From: CAWAMR01 sp963783095 | GTDB taxonomy: Bacteria; Planctomycetota; Planctomycetia; Gemmatales; Gemmataceae | Assembly: GCA_963783095.1 (NCBI GenBank) | Contig: CAWAMR010000002.1 | Location: 992,001-1,056,000 of the forward strand | Direction of reading: 5' to 3' | Length of the DNA: 64,000 nt | Part shown: piece by piece, positions 35,413-44,344 of the stretch | How positions within the stretch are numbered: position 1 is the stretch's first letter | Layout of the letters: each line of letters begins with the position of its first letter | The notes under the pieces: generated by a model | Told to the model about the DNA's origin: nothing | Database searches by the model: none | What the model saw: the letters and a program-made list of their open reading frames with translations, nothing else | Position numbers and translations under genes: made by a program

Positions 35413-35757
35413 TCATCCACGCGGCGGTCGAATTAACCGAATGATGGGAGAAGGAGGAAGTGTTTCGCTCGATTCAGGCTGCACCATCGCCACCAACTCG
35501 ACGGCAGCAGCATCCGGCTCAACGTGGGTTGGCCCGTAGGGAACCTGGCCCTGGCAGTGACAGTGGTGATGATGGTGTTCGCCGCCCTGGGATGGGTCGG
35601 TTTCGTTGGCAGGATCGGCGAAGTTGTGAGGAACCAGGGCATCCGGCAAACACCCACACGGGCATTCTCCAAAAATCCCACAGCGCACAGGCATGCTGGT
35701 CAGCGCCAGGGCTGTCAGGAGCAGTAGCGGCGGGAATCGTTGAAGGAATGAAGGCAT
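35413..35757 (-). CDS. Secreted His/Cys-rich protein of the metal-efflux operon
   Basis: 114 residues from ATG 35757. Signal peptide (LLLLTALALTSMPVRC), then a Cys-rich stretch (GIFGECPCGCLP) and the cluster GGEHHHHHCHCQ, which would bind soft or borderline metal ions. First gene of the operon with the RND adaptor and pump (same strand, 135 bases before the adaptor). Inferred role: periplasmic metal binding or sensing. I know no named family for it. Confidence 0.62.
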   Translation of the reverse strand: MPSFLQRFPPLLLLTALALTSMPVRCGIFGECPCGCLPDALVPHNFADPANETDPSQGGEHHHHHCHCQGQVPYGPTHVEPDAAAVELVAMVQPESSETLPPSPIIRLIRPPRG

Positions 35758-35879
35758 AGGTAGGTCGAGAGAAACAGAAAGTCTATATGTTAAGATAGGC
35801 AATGTTCTGACGATGGACAAGCCCGATTTGGCAACTCATGGACGGGATAAAGCAACATCGTATGAAATATACAAAAGTA

Positions 35880-35931
35880 TATATTTATGAATATCGACGT
35901 GCCACGTGGCACGTCGATATTCATAAATATA
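35880..35931. promoter_or_regulatory. Perfect 52-bp palindrome
   Basis: 26-base arms without mismatch, centred between 35905 and 35906; the middle is TGCCACGTGGCA and the outer parts are AT-rich (TATATTTATGAATATCGACG). It lies upstream of the metal-efflux operon and downstream of the Dph6-like gene, so it could be an operator, a terminator for leftward transcription, or both. Confidence 0.6.
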
Positions 35932-35981
35932 ATTAAGTTCACTTTGAAATCCTCGCCCTCGTGGCCCGCCAAGCGAAACCA

Positions 35982-36030
35982 ATTTTTGTAGCAAGTGAAA
36001 ATTTGTAGCGATTTGTAGTCAATTGTAGTC
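35982..36030. repeat. Four direct TTTGTAG repeats
   Basis: ATTTTTGTAGC, ATTTGTAGC, ATTTGTAGTC and AATTGTAGTC in close succession. The same TTTGTAGCAATTTGTAGC motif is the hallmark of the repeat array at 45.9-46.8 kb and at 44029. Confidence 0.7.
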
Positions 36031-36051
36031 TATCAAACGCTCGTTATTTCT

Positions 36052-36780
36052 TCATTCGACCTCTTTTTCCAATTCGTCATCGAGCAGCAGATCGGCAAAG
36101 TAGCGCACGTCGCGCTGGATCACATCTCCAACGCGCACGCGTACAGGTTTCCGAAAAATGGGGCCTGCAAAGACGAATGAATGATACTCGCCGTTTTCGC
36201 CACACGGATCGACATCAGCAGGCAGATCGCGAATCAACCCGGCGTCGAGAGACCGGCCCGCAAATGTCTCTCCGAGTTTCTTGGCATCCACACAAGTCAG
36301 ATACGCCCTGAAGCCGAGATCGATGAAGCGCCGAACCAACTCGGATGTGTCCTGTTGCCAGATCGGAAAAACGCCCTTCATGCCCAGGCGGGTTAGGTTG
36401 CGTTCGCGATAAGCCCGGAGGTCTTGGAGAAAGATGTCGCCGAACGCGACATTCAGCACTCCCGCTGCCTTGTATTCGAGCATAGTTTGCATCATGAGGC
36501 GCTCGTACTCCTGCATCACCCCATCATTATCCTCCGTCCGGCACGGATTCGTAGCCTGCGTGCAAATGGACAGTTTCTTCAGCGGCAAACCGACGGCTTG
36601 GGCCTGAACCTCCAGCAGCTCTGCGCGGACGCCGTGATGGCTGACGCGATCGTATTCCGCTGCCACGGTCGTCAGCAGGGACACGACCTCATAGCGCTGA
36701 TCTCGACGAAGTTCATGGAGTGCCAGGGCGCTGTCCTTACCGCCGCTCCACGACAGAACTACCTTTTCTTTTTCCGGCAT
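36052..36780 (-). CDS. Dph6-like ATP-pyrophosphatase (diphthine-ammonia ligase family)
   Basis: 242 residues. PP-loop SWSGGKDSALALHEL at the N-terminus, then YEVVSLLTTV, VAFGDIFLQDLRAYRERN and PIWQQDTSEL, and GENGEYHSFVFAGP near the end; all are hallmarks of the DUF71/Dph6 family. In archaea and eukaryotes it amidates diphthine on EF2. Bacteria lack diphthamide, so the substrate here is unknown. Stand-alone gene. Confidence 0.85.
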   Translation of the reverse strand: MPEKEKVVLSWSGGKDSALALHELRRDQRYEVVSLLTTVAAEYDRVSHHGVRAELLEVQAQAVGLPLKKLSICTQATNPCRTEDNDGVMQEYERLMMQTMLEYKAAGVLNVAFGDIFLQDLRAYRERNLTRLGMKGVFPIWQQDTSELVRRFIDLGFRAYLTCVDAKKLGETFAGRSLDAGLIRDLPADVDPCGENGEYHSFVFAGPIFRKPVRVRVGDVIQRDVRYFADLLLDDELEKEVE

Positions 36781-37018
36781 GTTTTGCTTCCGGTCGCTGA
36801 TGTCTTGAGCAATCCGAAAGAGAGATTGCCCCCATCTGTCATTAGCCTATTTGACGAACCGTTGTTTTTCGAAGGTGCTCGCGCGAGCACCTTGTCCATC
36901 CGGCTCAAAGCACTTCGCGGAAAAAGGCAAAATCAGGCCACGAAAGAATGAAACCATTAATTATAGTACTGAATATATTTCAGGTTGTCAAGTTTACACC
37001 AACAATTTCCGTGAAAGC

Positions 37019-37139
37019 GGTGCAGCCAGATTCTTTGGGGGGCAGCGTCGTAGCGGCGGCAGGATGCCGCCGTCTGCAACCTCTCGGCAACAGGATGCCG
37101 CCGCTACGACGCTGCCCCCCAGAGAATCTGGTTACACCC
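37019..37139. repeat. GTAGCGGCGGC palindromic element, second copy
   Basis: Outer arms GTGCAGCCAGATTCTTTGGG / AGAGAATCTGGTTACACC, inner arms GTCGTAGCGGCGGCAGGATG / ATGCCGCCGCTACGAC. Matches 12522-12633 over both arm layers, with the centre differing. Confidence 0.85.
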
Positions 37140-37247
37140 CTTGAAAGAAGGTTCAGAAATTCAACCCTGACCAATGAATTAATCGGGGATGTCTTCCGCG
37201 AGTCGAAAGTGCGCAGCGATGGCCGGATCAACTGGGCGAAATACCAG

Positions 37248-39536
37248 CTACCCCAACTCCATCGTCGTGACGCCAAAGACTCGGCTCCTGTCCACCTTGG
37301 GCCGACCCTGGGTATACATCCGGGCGGTGCGAAACAATTCCATCATCCCGAAACGCTCAACCAACTCACGGGCCAAAGGGTTCTCCGCATTCTCCGGAAC
37401 GTCGAGGCAAAATGACTCGCCTTTCGTCTCGGCAATCAGACCGCGAAACAGGAGCTCTGCCACTGCAAGATCGTCGGCGAAAAGCGGGCCGATCTTGAAT
37501 CCCTCGACACTCCTACGCACCACACCGAAACCCGCCAAACTGCCTTCCCGCAAGCAGCCGAACGCCGCTGACTCTGGTAATGACAACCAGCCACCGAGGA
37601 ATGTTCGCCGTATTGCCGGGAAGCAACATCGATCGTAGGCGAGCACTTCCTCAAATGGTACACTGGAGAGGCGAACGACCCCCGATGGAGTTCGCTCGTT
37701 GCCCTTTCCCTGATAGCGAATGTGCTGGTGAGCGAAAACGAAACCCGAGCGCTCGTAATTGCTCTGCTGGTCGAGGACGCCATCCAAGCCCACGTTCCGT
37801 GTGCCGAGATGCGCCATTCCTGCGCGCCAGGTGTGGACGCCGAAGCCTTGTCCACGAAACTCAGGTTTCACGATGTACTGGCCGAGGAAACCAAATGAAT
37901 CATCGTAGGCCACACACGAGATGCACGAAACGGGCTGGCCATCGAGTTCACCGACAAAGAAGCCACCAGGGTCGGTGGCGAAGAAGCATGAGCCATCATG
38001 AACGCCGGGATTCCAGCCTTCCAGCGTCGCCCAGGTTCGGATAATCTCGACCTCCCCAGGTCGCATTTGCCGGATGGTGAATTTCGGGTCAGGGATTTGC
38101 ATCGCAGATCCTCTTTCTCGATCGAACGGCCAGGTTCCCCGCAGATAAGACCAGACCAGGAATGCGACCACGCCCGAGACCAGGGTAAACGCCCCGAATA
38201 TCATGTATAGCCACTTCGATGACAGGTACACATAGATCCACCCGGCCAGTGCCAGCAGGCACGGCAGCGGATAAAGCATCATCTTCCAGGGCCGATAGAC
38301 ATCTGGCCGGTTGCGGCGCAACAGCATTAGCCCGATGATCTGTCCGCAGAACATCTCCAATAGTCGGGTCGTAATCAACGCATCGATCACGACTTGCAGG
38401 TCGAAGAAGGCCCATATCAGGGTCAAGCCGCCGACCAGAAGCAGCGAACGATGCGGGAACCGGTCGCGGTGATGGAGCCGATCGAACGCCTGGAAGAAGT
38501 GCCCTTCCCGCGCAGCTCCGTAGGGTATCCGCGAATAGGCCAGCAAGCCGGCGAATGTCGATCCAAAACAGCAGCCTATGAGCAGAACGGAGATCAGCGC
38601 TGCGCCCCAGTCGCCGTGATTGCGCCTCATGAACTCCGCCGGGAGGTTAAAGCCGCTTTTTGGGATCTCCTTCCAACTGACCACGCCGAGCATCGCAAGG
38701 TGCAGACCAATGAACAAAATGATGGCAATTCCCACACTCAACAGGATCGCTCGCGGAATCACGCGGGCCGGCTCCCGAACCTCTTCGCCGACATAGCAGA
38801 TGTTGTAGTAGCCTAAATAGGAGTAAATCGCCAGCAGCATCGCTTCGCCCACTTTCCAACCTAGATCGGAGGGCGGTTGAGCTGCCAGTCCCGTGAAGTC
38901 GAACGCAACGCCGCTCTGGAACCGGAATGCTCCTTCGACGAGAATCCACCCAACCGCGGCCAGCAGTCCCAGCCAGAGTACGAATGTTATCCGGCCCAGA
39001 GTCGTAACCCGACGGTAGAGCAATGCAACGATCACCAGACCGATGGCAAAAGCGAAGAGCCTGGCGGGTCCGACGATAACGGTGAGTTGTTGATCCCGCC
39101 ACAGAGTCCAGGTGACCGAGTTATCCTTGTCGAAAGCCGCGAATTCCGGGCTTAAGTCCGGGGCGAACATGGCGATGGCGGCCAGGCCGGAGCCGAGCTC
39201 GAGAGGGCCACTGACCATGAATTGCCAAATGAAGAGAAATCCCATCAACCGGCCCCAACGATGCCGGCCATAACATTCGAGCAGGTAGTGGTAGGATCCC
39301 CCCGAGCGCGGCATCGCCGCACCCAATTCACCCCAGACCATTGAATCCATGATGATCAGAAGCCCAGCCCCGATCCAGGCCAGTAGGGCATAAGGCCCCG
39401 GCAGCAGGCCGAGCATTGCAGGGATAGTGGCGAAAACACCAGCTCCGACAATGAGGGTGACGTTCAGGGCAGTTGCCTGCCACAGACCGATACCCCGAAT
39501 CAAGCCGTGGGGATTTTCGGGCGTTGGATGTGTCAT
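37248..39536 (-). CDS. APC-superfamily amino-acid permease fused to a GNAT acetyltransferase
   Basis: 762 residues. Residues 1-478 are a 12-helix amino acid/polyamine/organocation permease, opening GLWQATALNVTLIVGAGVFA, with WGELGAAMPRSGGSYHYL (TM3 signature). From residue 479 (MQIPDPKFTIRQMRPGEVE) a GNAT domain begins: CoA-binding YIVKPEFRGQGFGVHTWRAG and SNYERSGFVF, followed by a second acetyltransferase-like half. The methionine at 38102 has AGAGGA six bases upstream, so a separate GNAT protein may also be translated. The fusion suggests transport coupled to acetylation of an amine or amino acid (inference). Confidence 0.85.
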   Translation of the reverse strand: MTHPTPENPHGLIRGIGLWQATALNVTLIVGAGVFATIPAMLGLLPGPYALLAWIGAGLLIIMDSMVWGELGAAMPRSGGSYHYLLECYGRHRWGRLMGFLFIWQFMVSGPLELGSGLAAIAMFAPDLSPEFAAFDKDNSVTWTLWRDQQLTVIVGPARLFAFAIGLVIVALLYRRVTTLGRITFVLWLGLLAAVGWILVEGAFRFQSGVAFDFTGLAAQPPSDLGWKVGEAMLLAIYSYLGYYNICYVGEEVREPARVIPRAILLSVGIAIILFIGLHLAMLGVVSWKEIPKSGFNLPAEFMRRNHGDWGAALISVLLIGCCFGSTFAGLLAYSRIPYGAAREGHFFQAFDRLHHRDRFPHRSLLLVGGLTLIWAFFDLQVVIDALITTRLLEMFCGQIIGLMLLRRNRPDVYRPWKMMLYPLPCLLALAGWIYVYLSSKWLYMIFGAFTLVSGVVAFLVWSYLRGTWPFDRERGSAMQIPDPKFTIRQMRPGEVEIIRTWATLEGWNPGVHDGSCFFATDPGGFFVGELDGQPVSCISCVAYDDSFGFLGQYIVKPEFRGQGFGVHTWRAGMAHLGTRNVGLDGVLDQQSNYERSGFVFAHQHIRYQGKGNERTPSGVVRLSSVPFEEVLAYDRCCFPAIRRTFLGGWLSLPESAAFGCLREGSLAGFGVVRRSVEGFKIGPLFADDLAVAELLFRGLIAETKGESFCLDVPENAENPLARELVERFGMMELFRTARMYTQGRPKVDRSRVFGVTTMELG

Positions 39537-39551
39537 ATGAGGAGGTTCAGT

Positions 39552-39695
39552 TCCTAATCCTAATCTTATTAATCGTAATCGTAATCGTAATCCTAATCTT
39601 AATCTTCTTGTTTCTCGCCAACGTTCAAGGCCGGAAGCCTGAGTCCAGAGCGATTAGGATTAGGATTAAGATTAAGATTAAGATTAGGATTAATG
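39552..39695. repeat. AATCCTAATC/GATTAGGATT inverted repeat
   Basis: Hexamer runs (AATCGTAATCGTAATCCTAA) and their complements (GATTAAGATTAAGATTAGGA), loop about 45 bases. Same family as 9296-9434 and 55245-55343. Confidence 0.88.
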
Positions 39696-39748
39696 GCACG
39701 GTAGGCGGCGAAGAGCCACGGTAATGCCGATGGGAAGAATGGGTGCGA

Positions 39749-40189
39749 TTACGGCTTTTCCCGCTTGTAGGTAACGAGAAAGAGCTGAGTGTCCGCCTTA
39801 GTCTCGAACGTCTTGGGGCGCTCTTTACCACTGAGGTCGTAACAGACCTTGAGAGTGTCTTTCGTCAACTCGTAGATAGCCGGGATGGTCTTCCCCTTAT
39901 TGGGGCCTTCCGTCCCAATAACGTCGATGGTTTTGGGTTTCTTGGTCGGATCCCGTTTGACCGTACCCTTGTCGGTCCTTTTGCCGATCGTCACAGTGTA
40001 CTCATCGCCCTTCAAAACCAGCTTCATCGTCTTGAGGACCTCATCCGGGAATTTGATCCCGGCAAGCTCCGCAGATTCAGGTACCCACGTGCCATCGGCG
40101 ATCTTCGCATCTTCCTTGGCCTCGTCACCCAAAGCGACGCAACCCAGAAATAACAACAAGGTCATGGACAGAACAATCGTCTTTTTCAT
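39749..40189 (-). CDS. TIGR03067-like secreted planctomycete protein
   Basis: 146 residues. Signal peptide MKKTIVLSMTLLLFLGCVAL, possibly a lipoprotein (LFLGC). The body reads IADGTWVPESAELAGIKFPD, TMKLVLKGDEYTVTIGKRTD, GPNKGKTIPAIYELTKDTLK and LFLVTYKRE, the wording of the planctomycete TIGR03067 domain (recognised from memory). Function unknown. GGAGG ribosome site 6 bases before ATG 40189. Confidence 0.8.
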   Translation of the reverse strand: MKKTIVLSMTLLLFLGCVALGDEAKEDAKIADGTWVPESAELAGIKFPDEVLKTMKLVLKGDEYTVTIGKRTDKGTVKRDPTKKPKTIDVIGTEGPNKGKTIPAIYELTKDTLKVCYDLSGKERPKTFETKADTQLFLVTYKREKP

Positions 40190-40222
40190 AGTCAACCTCC
40201 ACATTGAAGAATCAAACACCAG

Positions 40223-40711
40223 TTACCCCATTTCGGTAGATTGTAGCCAGGTCGGCACGACTCCAAGCGCTGTTTGAACCTCTTCTTCCCTCGTGGAGGC
40301 ATCAAACACTTCGCGAACCAGCACGACAATTAATCGATCCGTTAAACCACTCCACGCTGAGGCTGCCTCTCGTAGACGAGCTGCCAACCACTCTTGCTCC
40401 TGAAATTGGTTGCCGCAGCGGTGCGCCCAATCGACGGCTTCTTCGGGAGAAAAACAAGTGACCTCAAAGCGCCGACCTTCAACTGCGCCGGGACCAGGCA
40501 CCTTATCGCCCATAAGCCATCGGTCAATCCATTCGCAGTAATATACAATTGGGAGCAGACTTCCATGGTCGCGAAGCGATTCGCAAAAACGATCTATTGC
40601 TACAACAACATCGACGGGAGAAGGTGCATTGCGCCAGGAATGGAACAGGGTAGCCGTGAATTCCGCTCCGGCTCCCGCGATAGTCGCAATAATCAGACGT
40701 TGTGATGCCAT
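40223..40711 (-). CDS. Hypothetical protein
   Basis: 162 residues from ATG 40711. Opens ASQRLIIATIAGAGAEFTA, then VDVVVAIDRFCESLRDHG, LLPIVYYCEWIDRWLMGDKV, and ends WLQSTEMG. No signal peptide clearly seen, no known domain recognised. It lies 33 bases upstream of the TIGR03067-like gene on the same strand and may be co-transcribed with it. Confidence 0.6.
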   Translation of the reverse strand: MASQRLIIATIAGAGAEFTATLFHSWRNAPSPVDVVVAIDRFCESLRDHGSLLPIVYYCEWIDRWLMGDKVPGPGAVEGRRFEVTCFSPEEAVDWAHRCGNQFQEQEWLAARLREAASAWSGLTDRLIVVLVREVFDASTREEEVQTALGVVPTWLQSTEMG

Positions 40712-40776
40712 GGAGTTTTTCCAAGTCAACGGAATTGATATTGAGAACAGGCAGGCTCTTCAACGCTGCCGCCAAC

Positions 40777-40874
40777 GTGGAGTAAGCGTCCCGCCTGCTT
40801 TCTTCTTCATTTGTTTGATAACGTCCGCCTCGCCTCCGGCATCGGCGGACGGGCAAGTGAGACGCTTACCCCAC
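40777..40874. repeat. GTGGAGTAAGCGTCCCGCC inverted repeat
   Basis: Left GTGGAGTAAGCGTCCCGCC, right GGGCAAGTGAGACGCTTACC, 55-base spacer that itself contains GTCCGCCTCGCC/GGCGGAC. Lies in a divergent space, between a minus-strand gene and the WD40 gene. Confidence 0.8.
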
Positions 40875-40902
40875 GACCTGTGCCTCATTCCGGGAGTAGC
40901 AA

Positions 40903-41901
40903 ATGAGCAATGAATCGACCAGCAAACACGGTCTTGAACGATTCGCTGTCGTCGTTGTTACCGCATTCGGTCTTTTGTTGCAGAGCAGCAGTATTGCTGC
41001 CCAGGTCACTTCCACCCTCAAAGGTCACGAAGGCACGGTTACCTGTTTGGCCGTCGGCCCGGAATCGAAATTACTTGCTTCGGGCAGTAAAGATGGCAAT
41101 GTTCGTGTCTGGGATTTCAAGACGGGCAAGTGCATCGTCACCCTCGAAGGACACCGCGAGATGGTCACAGCACTGGCCTTTAGCCCGGATGGAAAAAGAC
41201 TTGCTTCAGCCGGCCACGAAACGGACATTTTTGTCTGGGATGTCCAGGCTGGCAAAAAACTGGCTACCTGGAAAGGTCACTCGAAAGATGTACGCGGTTT
41301 GCAGTTCTCGCCCGATGGCAAGTTGCTGGCCTCGGGTTCGGTCGATCGAACGGTCAAGCTGTGGGATGCAGCCAAAGGCCAAGTGCTTCACACACTTGAA
41401 GGTCATGAGGCCGAGGTCAACTGTGTGGTATTTTCGCCGGATGGCAAAAGCCTTGCTTCCGGAGGTTGGGATAAAACGATTCGGCGCTGGGATGTTGCCG
41501 CAGGCAAGTCCATGAATGTTTACAGGGGACATACCGAGTTTGTGCGCGAGATCCTTTTCCCGACAGCGGATACTCTTATAAGCTGCGGCAAGGATGGTGT
41601 CATTCGGGTCTGGACCGTGGCCAACGAGAAACCAGTGCGCACTCTGGAAGGACATTCGGGACTGGTCCGCTCGATCGCACTGGTGCCGGATCGCAAGGTG
41701 CTTGCCTTGGTGAGCCGGGATGGGAATCTGTTTCTGTGGGATTTTGACAAGGGGGTCACTCTGGTTCGGCTCGAAGAGGGAACGCTGGGCTTTCTGGTGG
41801 TCGTTTTCCTCGATGAAGGGCGCAAACTGGCAACGGGCGGAATCGATCGCAACATTCGTATTTGGGACGTGGCCCAGCTCAAAGCCAAGACTTGGCCTTG
41901 A
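40903..41901 (+). CDS. Secreted seven-bladed WD40 repeat protein
   Basis: 332 residues. N-terminal signal-like segment (VVVVTAFGLLLQSSSIAAQ), then seven WD blades ending in VRVWD, IFVWD, VKLWD, IRRWD, IRVWT, LFLWD and IRIWD, most starting with LEGH or KGH and containing FSPDGK. One complete propeller for protein binding, predicted outside the cytoplasm. GGGAG lies 8 bases before ATG. It precedes the lipoxygenase gene by 90 bases in the same direction, with a hairpin between them. Confidence 0.88.
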   Translation: MSNESTSKHGLERFAVVVVTAFGLLLQSSSIAAQVTSTLKGHEGTVTCLAVGPESKLLASGSKDGNVRVWDFKTGKCIVTLEGHREMVTALAFSPDGKRLASAGHETDIFVWDVQAGKKLATWKGHSKDVRGLQFSPDGKLLASGSVDRTVKLWDAAKGQVLHTLEGHEAEVNCVVFSPDGKSLASGGWDKTIRRWDVAAGKSMNVYRGHTEFVREILFPTADTLISCGKDGVIRVWTVANEKPVRTLEGHSGLVRSIALVPDRKVLALVSRDGNLFLWDFDKGVTLVRLEEGTLGFLVVVFLDEGRKLATGGIDRNIRIWDVAQLKAKTWP

Positions 41902-41954
41902 AGTCTCCTCCAAGCTGCATTCAATATCGATGAACAGTTCTAATACTCGCACTG

Positions 41955-41975
41955 TTGATAGGCATAACCTATCAA
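41955..41975 (+). promoter_or_regulatory. Inverted repeat before the lipoxygenase gene
   Basis: TTGATAGG and CCTATCAA, perfect 8-base arms around CATAA, ending 16 bases before the predicted ATG at 41992. Could be an operator or a 5' leader hairpin. Confidence 0.45.
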
Positions 41976-41991
41976 TATCAAGGACACGCTC

Positions 41992-43817
41992 ATGCCTGGA
42001 TTCTTCACCTCGATCTGGGACCGATTTTTGAACCTGGTTAGCCCGTTGAAAACCTCGTTGCCCCAGGAGAGCAGCAAATTCGCTCAGCGCCGCGCGCCCG
42101 GCAACTGGCTTCAGCCCAGGACACCTATCAATTCAGCTACACTCACGTTTCGTCGTTGGCCATCGTGGACAAGCTGCCGATTTGGGACGAACTGAACTTT
42201 CATTGGCTGGCAATAGTCCTCGAGAAGGTGCTGGTCGCGCTTGAGAATCGCGCCAGTCTGGAATTCAGCGCGGAAGATGCCAAAGTTCATCACGAAAAGC
42301 ACGGCAAATTGCGATCGCTGAAGGAACGCGGACTGGAGGCCGTCGCCGAGATGAGGGAACTCATCCATGAAGCGCTGCGCTTCGACATCCGCATCGGAGC
42401 TGCTGCCAACCCCGCGACGTCTCTGCAAGAGTACGACAATCTCTTTCGCTCGATTGGCTTGCCCCCCATTTCCAAGGACTTTCGGAACGATTTGGCCTTC
42501 GCCGATATGCGCATCGCGGGGCCTAATCCAGCCATGATTCAGCGCATGACCGCACTGGATGACCGTCTTCCCATCACGAACCCGCTGTTCCAGGTCGCCG
42601 CGCCGGACGACTCGCTCGAAGCAGCGCTCGCTGAAGCACGGTTATACGTGACCGATTACGCGATCCTCGACGGCGCGGAGTGCAGCTCATTCCCGAATGG
42701 CCAGAAGTACCTGGCCGCACCGATCGCCCTTTTCGTGGTGGATAAGACAACCAAGCAGCTCAAGCCGGTTGCCATCCAGTGCCGGCAGAAGCCGGGTCCG
42801 GACAATCCGATTTTCACGCCCGGCGACGGCTGGAACTGGCAAATCGCCAAGACCTTTGTCGAAATCGCCGACGGCAACGTACACGAAGCGATGATGCATC
42901 TGGGCCGGACGCATCTGACGATGGAGCCGTTCGCCGTGAGTACCTTGCGTCAACTGGCGCGCTGTCATCCGGTGAGCCGGCTATTGCAGCCTCATTTCGA
43001 GGGGACGATGTCGATCAACCAGGCATCGTGGAAGCACCTGGTGGCCGACAGGGGCGGCGTCGAGAAGCTTTGCAGCGCCTCGATCGAAAACGCGCGCGGC
43101 CTGGCGATCAAGGGAGTGCAGACTTTGGACGTGATGAATTCCATGCTGCCCCAAACATTCGCCCAGCGCGGCGTCGATGACGCCGCTGCGCTGCCGAATT
43201 ATCCCTATCGCGACGATGCTCTGCTTTACTGGAAAGCGATCAACGACTGGGTCAAGGACTATGTACCGATCTACTACCATTCCGAAACCGACCTGGTCCA
43301 GGACGCGGAGTTGCAGGCCTGGTCGAGCGAACTGGCTTCCAAGGATGGCGGCAGGTTGCACGGCATTCCCAACGCCGGCTCCATCCAGACCATCAACCAG
43401 TTGAACGATCTGCTCACCTTTGTCATCTACACCAGCAGTGTTCAGCACGCGGCCGTCAACTTTCCGCAGTACGATCGCATGAGCTATGTCCCCAACATGC
43501 CGCTCTCGTCGTATCGCCCGGTGCCGACTCAGAAAACGGGAGCGACCGAGGCCGACTTCATTGCCATGCTGCCAACGCTCGACATGGCCGAACTGCAAAT
43601 GGAACTGGGTTACATGCTGGGCGATGTCTACTACACCGAACTGGGCAAGTACGATGCGTCGCAGTTTCATCACGATCCGAGGGTTCTCGAAGCGCTCAAG
43701 CGCTTCCAGCAATCGATCGCCGCCGCGGGAACGACGATTACGGAGCGTAATCAGCAGCGAGCCCGCCCCTATCGAACGCTCCGTCCCGAGGGCATCCCGC
43801 AGAGCATCAACATTTAG
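41992..43817 (+). CDS. Bacterial lipoxygenase, frameshifted near the 5' end
   Basis: Non-haem iron dioxygenase that converts polyunsaturated fatty acids to hydroperoxides. The long frame (42156-43817, 553 residues) holds all five metal ligands: His248 and His253 in HEAMMHLGRTHLTMEPFAV (H-x4-H), His431 and Asn435 in SSVQHAAVNFPQYD, and the C-terminal Ile of SINI. The N-terminal start MPGFFTSIWDRFLNLVS lies in another frame at 41992. The in-frame reading upstream of 42156 gives RARQLASAQDTYQFSYTH, typical lipoxygenase sequence, so one base is probably missing near 42085-42098. Repaired length is about 608 residues. No calcium-binding PLAT domain. Confidence 0.88.
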
Positions 43818-43859
43818 GAGACTTCTTTGTGTATTTTGCGCGCTGTGCGCAAATCTCAC

Positions 43860-43952
43860 GTAGGGCGGGTCGAGGCTTTGCGAGGCCCGCAGGTACAGCA
43901 AGAGCGCTTTGCCGATTCACGGCGGGCCTCGCAAAGCCTCGACCCGCCCTAC
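43860..43952. repeat. Perfect 31-bp-arm inverted repeat (GTAGGGCGGGTCGAGGC)
   Basis: 43860-43890 and 43922-43952 are exact reverse complements; 31-base loop. It follows the lipoxygenase gene by 42 bases and may act as its terminator. Confidence 0.9.
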
Positions 43953-44028
43953 GATACGGTCGCGGGCAAAGCCCGCTTTAGGAGGCTTCTCGCTGAACTC
44001 GACATTGAGCCAACGAATCAAAATCGTT

Positions 44029-44090
44029 TTTTTGTAGCAATTTGTAGCGTCTGCGCCCGATGCTCGGGCCCTCATCAGCAAAGAACTTGG
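44029..44090. repeat. Left half of a TTTGTAGC repeat unit interrupted by the IS element
   Basis: TTTTTGTAGCAATTTGTAGC, then hairpin GCGCCCGATGCTCGGGC, then CTCATCAGCAAAGAACTTGG. This is the order seen in units at 46105 and 46272. The matching second half (GAAGTTCTTTGGAAGCATGG) appears at 45955, beyond the transposase gene. Confidence 0.7.
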
Positions 44091-44099
44091 TAAGCCTGC

Positions 44100-44344
44100 C
44101 GTGTATGGTGGTAGTAGCGGATGCGGTCATGGCTCGGTCGTTCGTTGGTGCGTCAGACCCGTGCGGTCGGCCCGTTTTGTAGTTTGAGCCGGGGAGTCTT
44201 ACGGCCTTATCACTGGTGACCGCACGATCGATGAGGTCGCAGCCGTTCGATCGTGACGTTTCCCGTTTGGAAGATTCGTGCGATTTGCCGTCTCCCCCCG
44301 CGCCGTTTTTACAATCCTCCTTTCCCTCCTTTGTGGAGACGGTT
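44100..44344 (+). ncRNA. Candidate bridge (seek) RNA region of the IS110 element
   Basis: IS110-group elements encode a guide-like bridge RNA in the non-coding end upstream of the transposase (established for IS621). Here about 250 bases precede the ATG with no gene, and contain a hairpin with perfect 9-base arms CACGATCGA (44223-44231) and TCGATCGTG (44247-44255), plus other GC-rich pairs. Exact ends and loops cannot be set by eye. Confidence 0.4.

Noticed and set aside
42981..43901. 306-residue minus-strand frame opposite the lipoxygenase
   Set aside because: Shadow frame; lipoxygenase ligands lie on the other strand.
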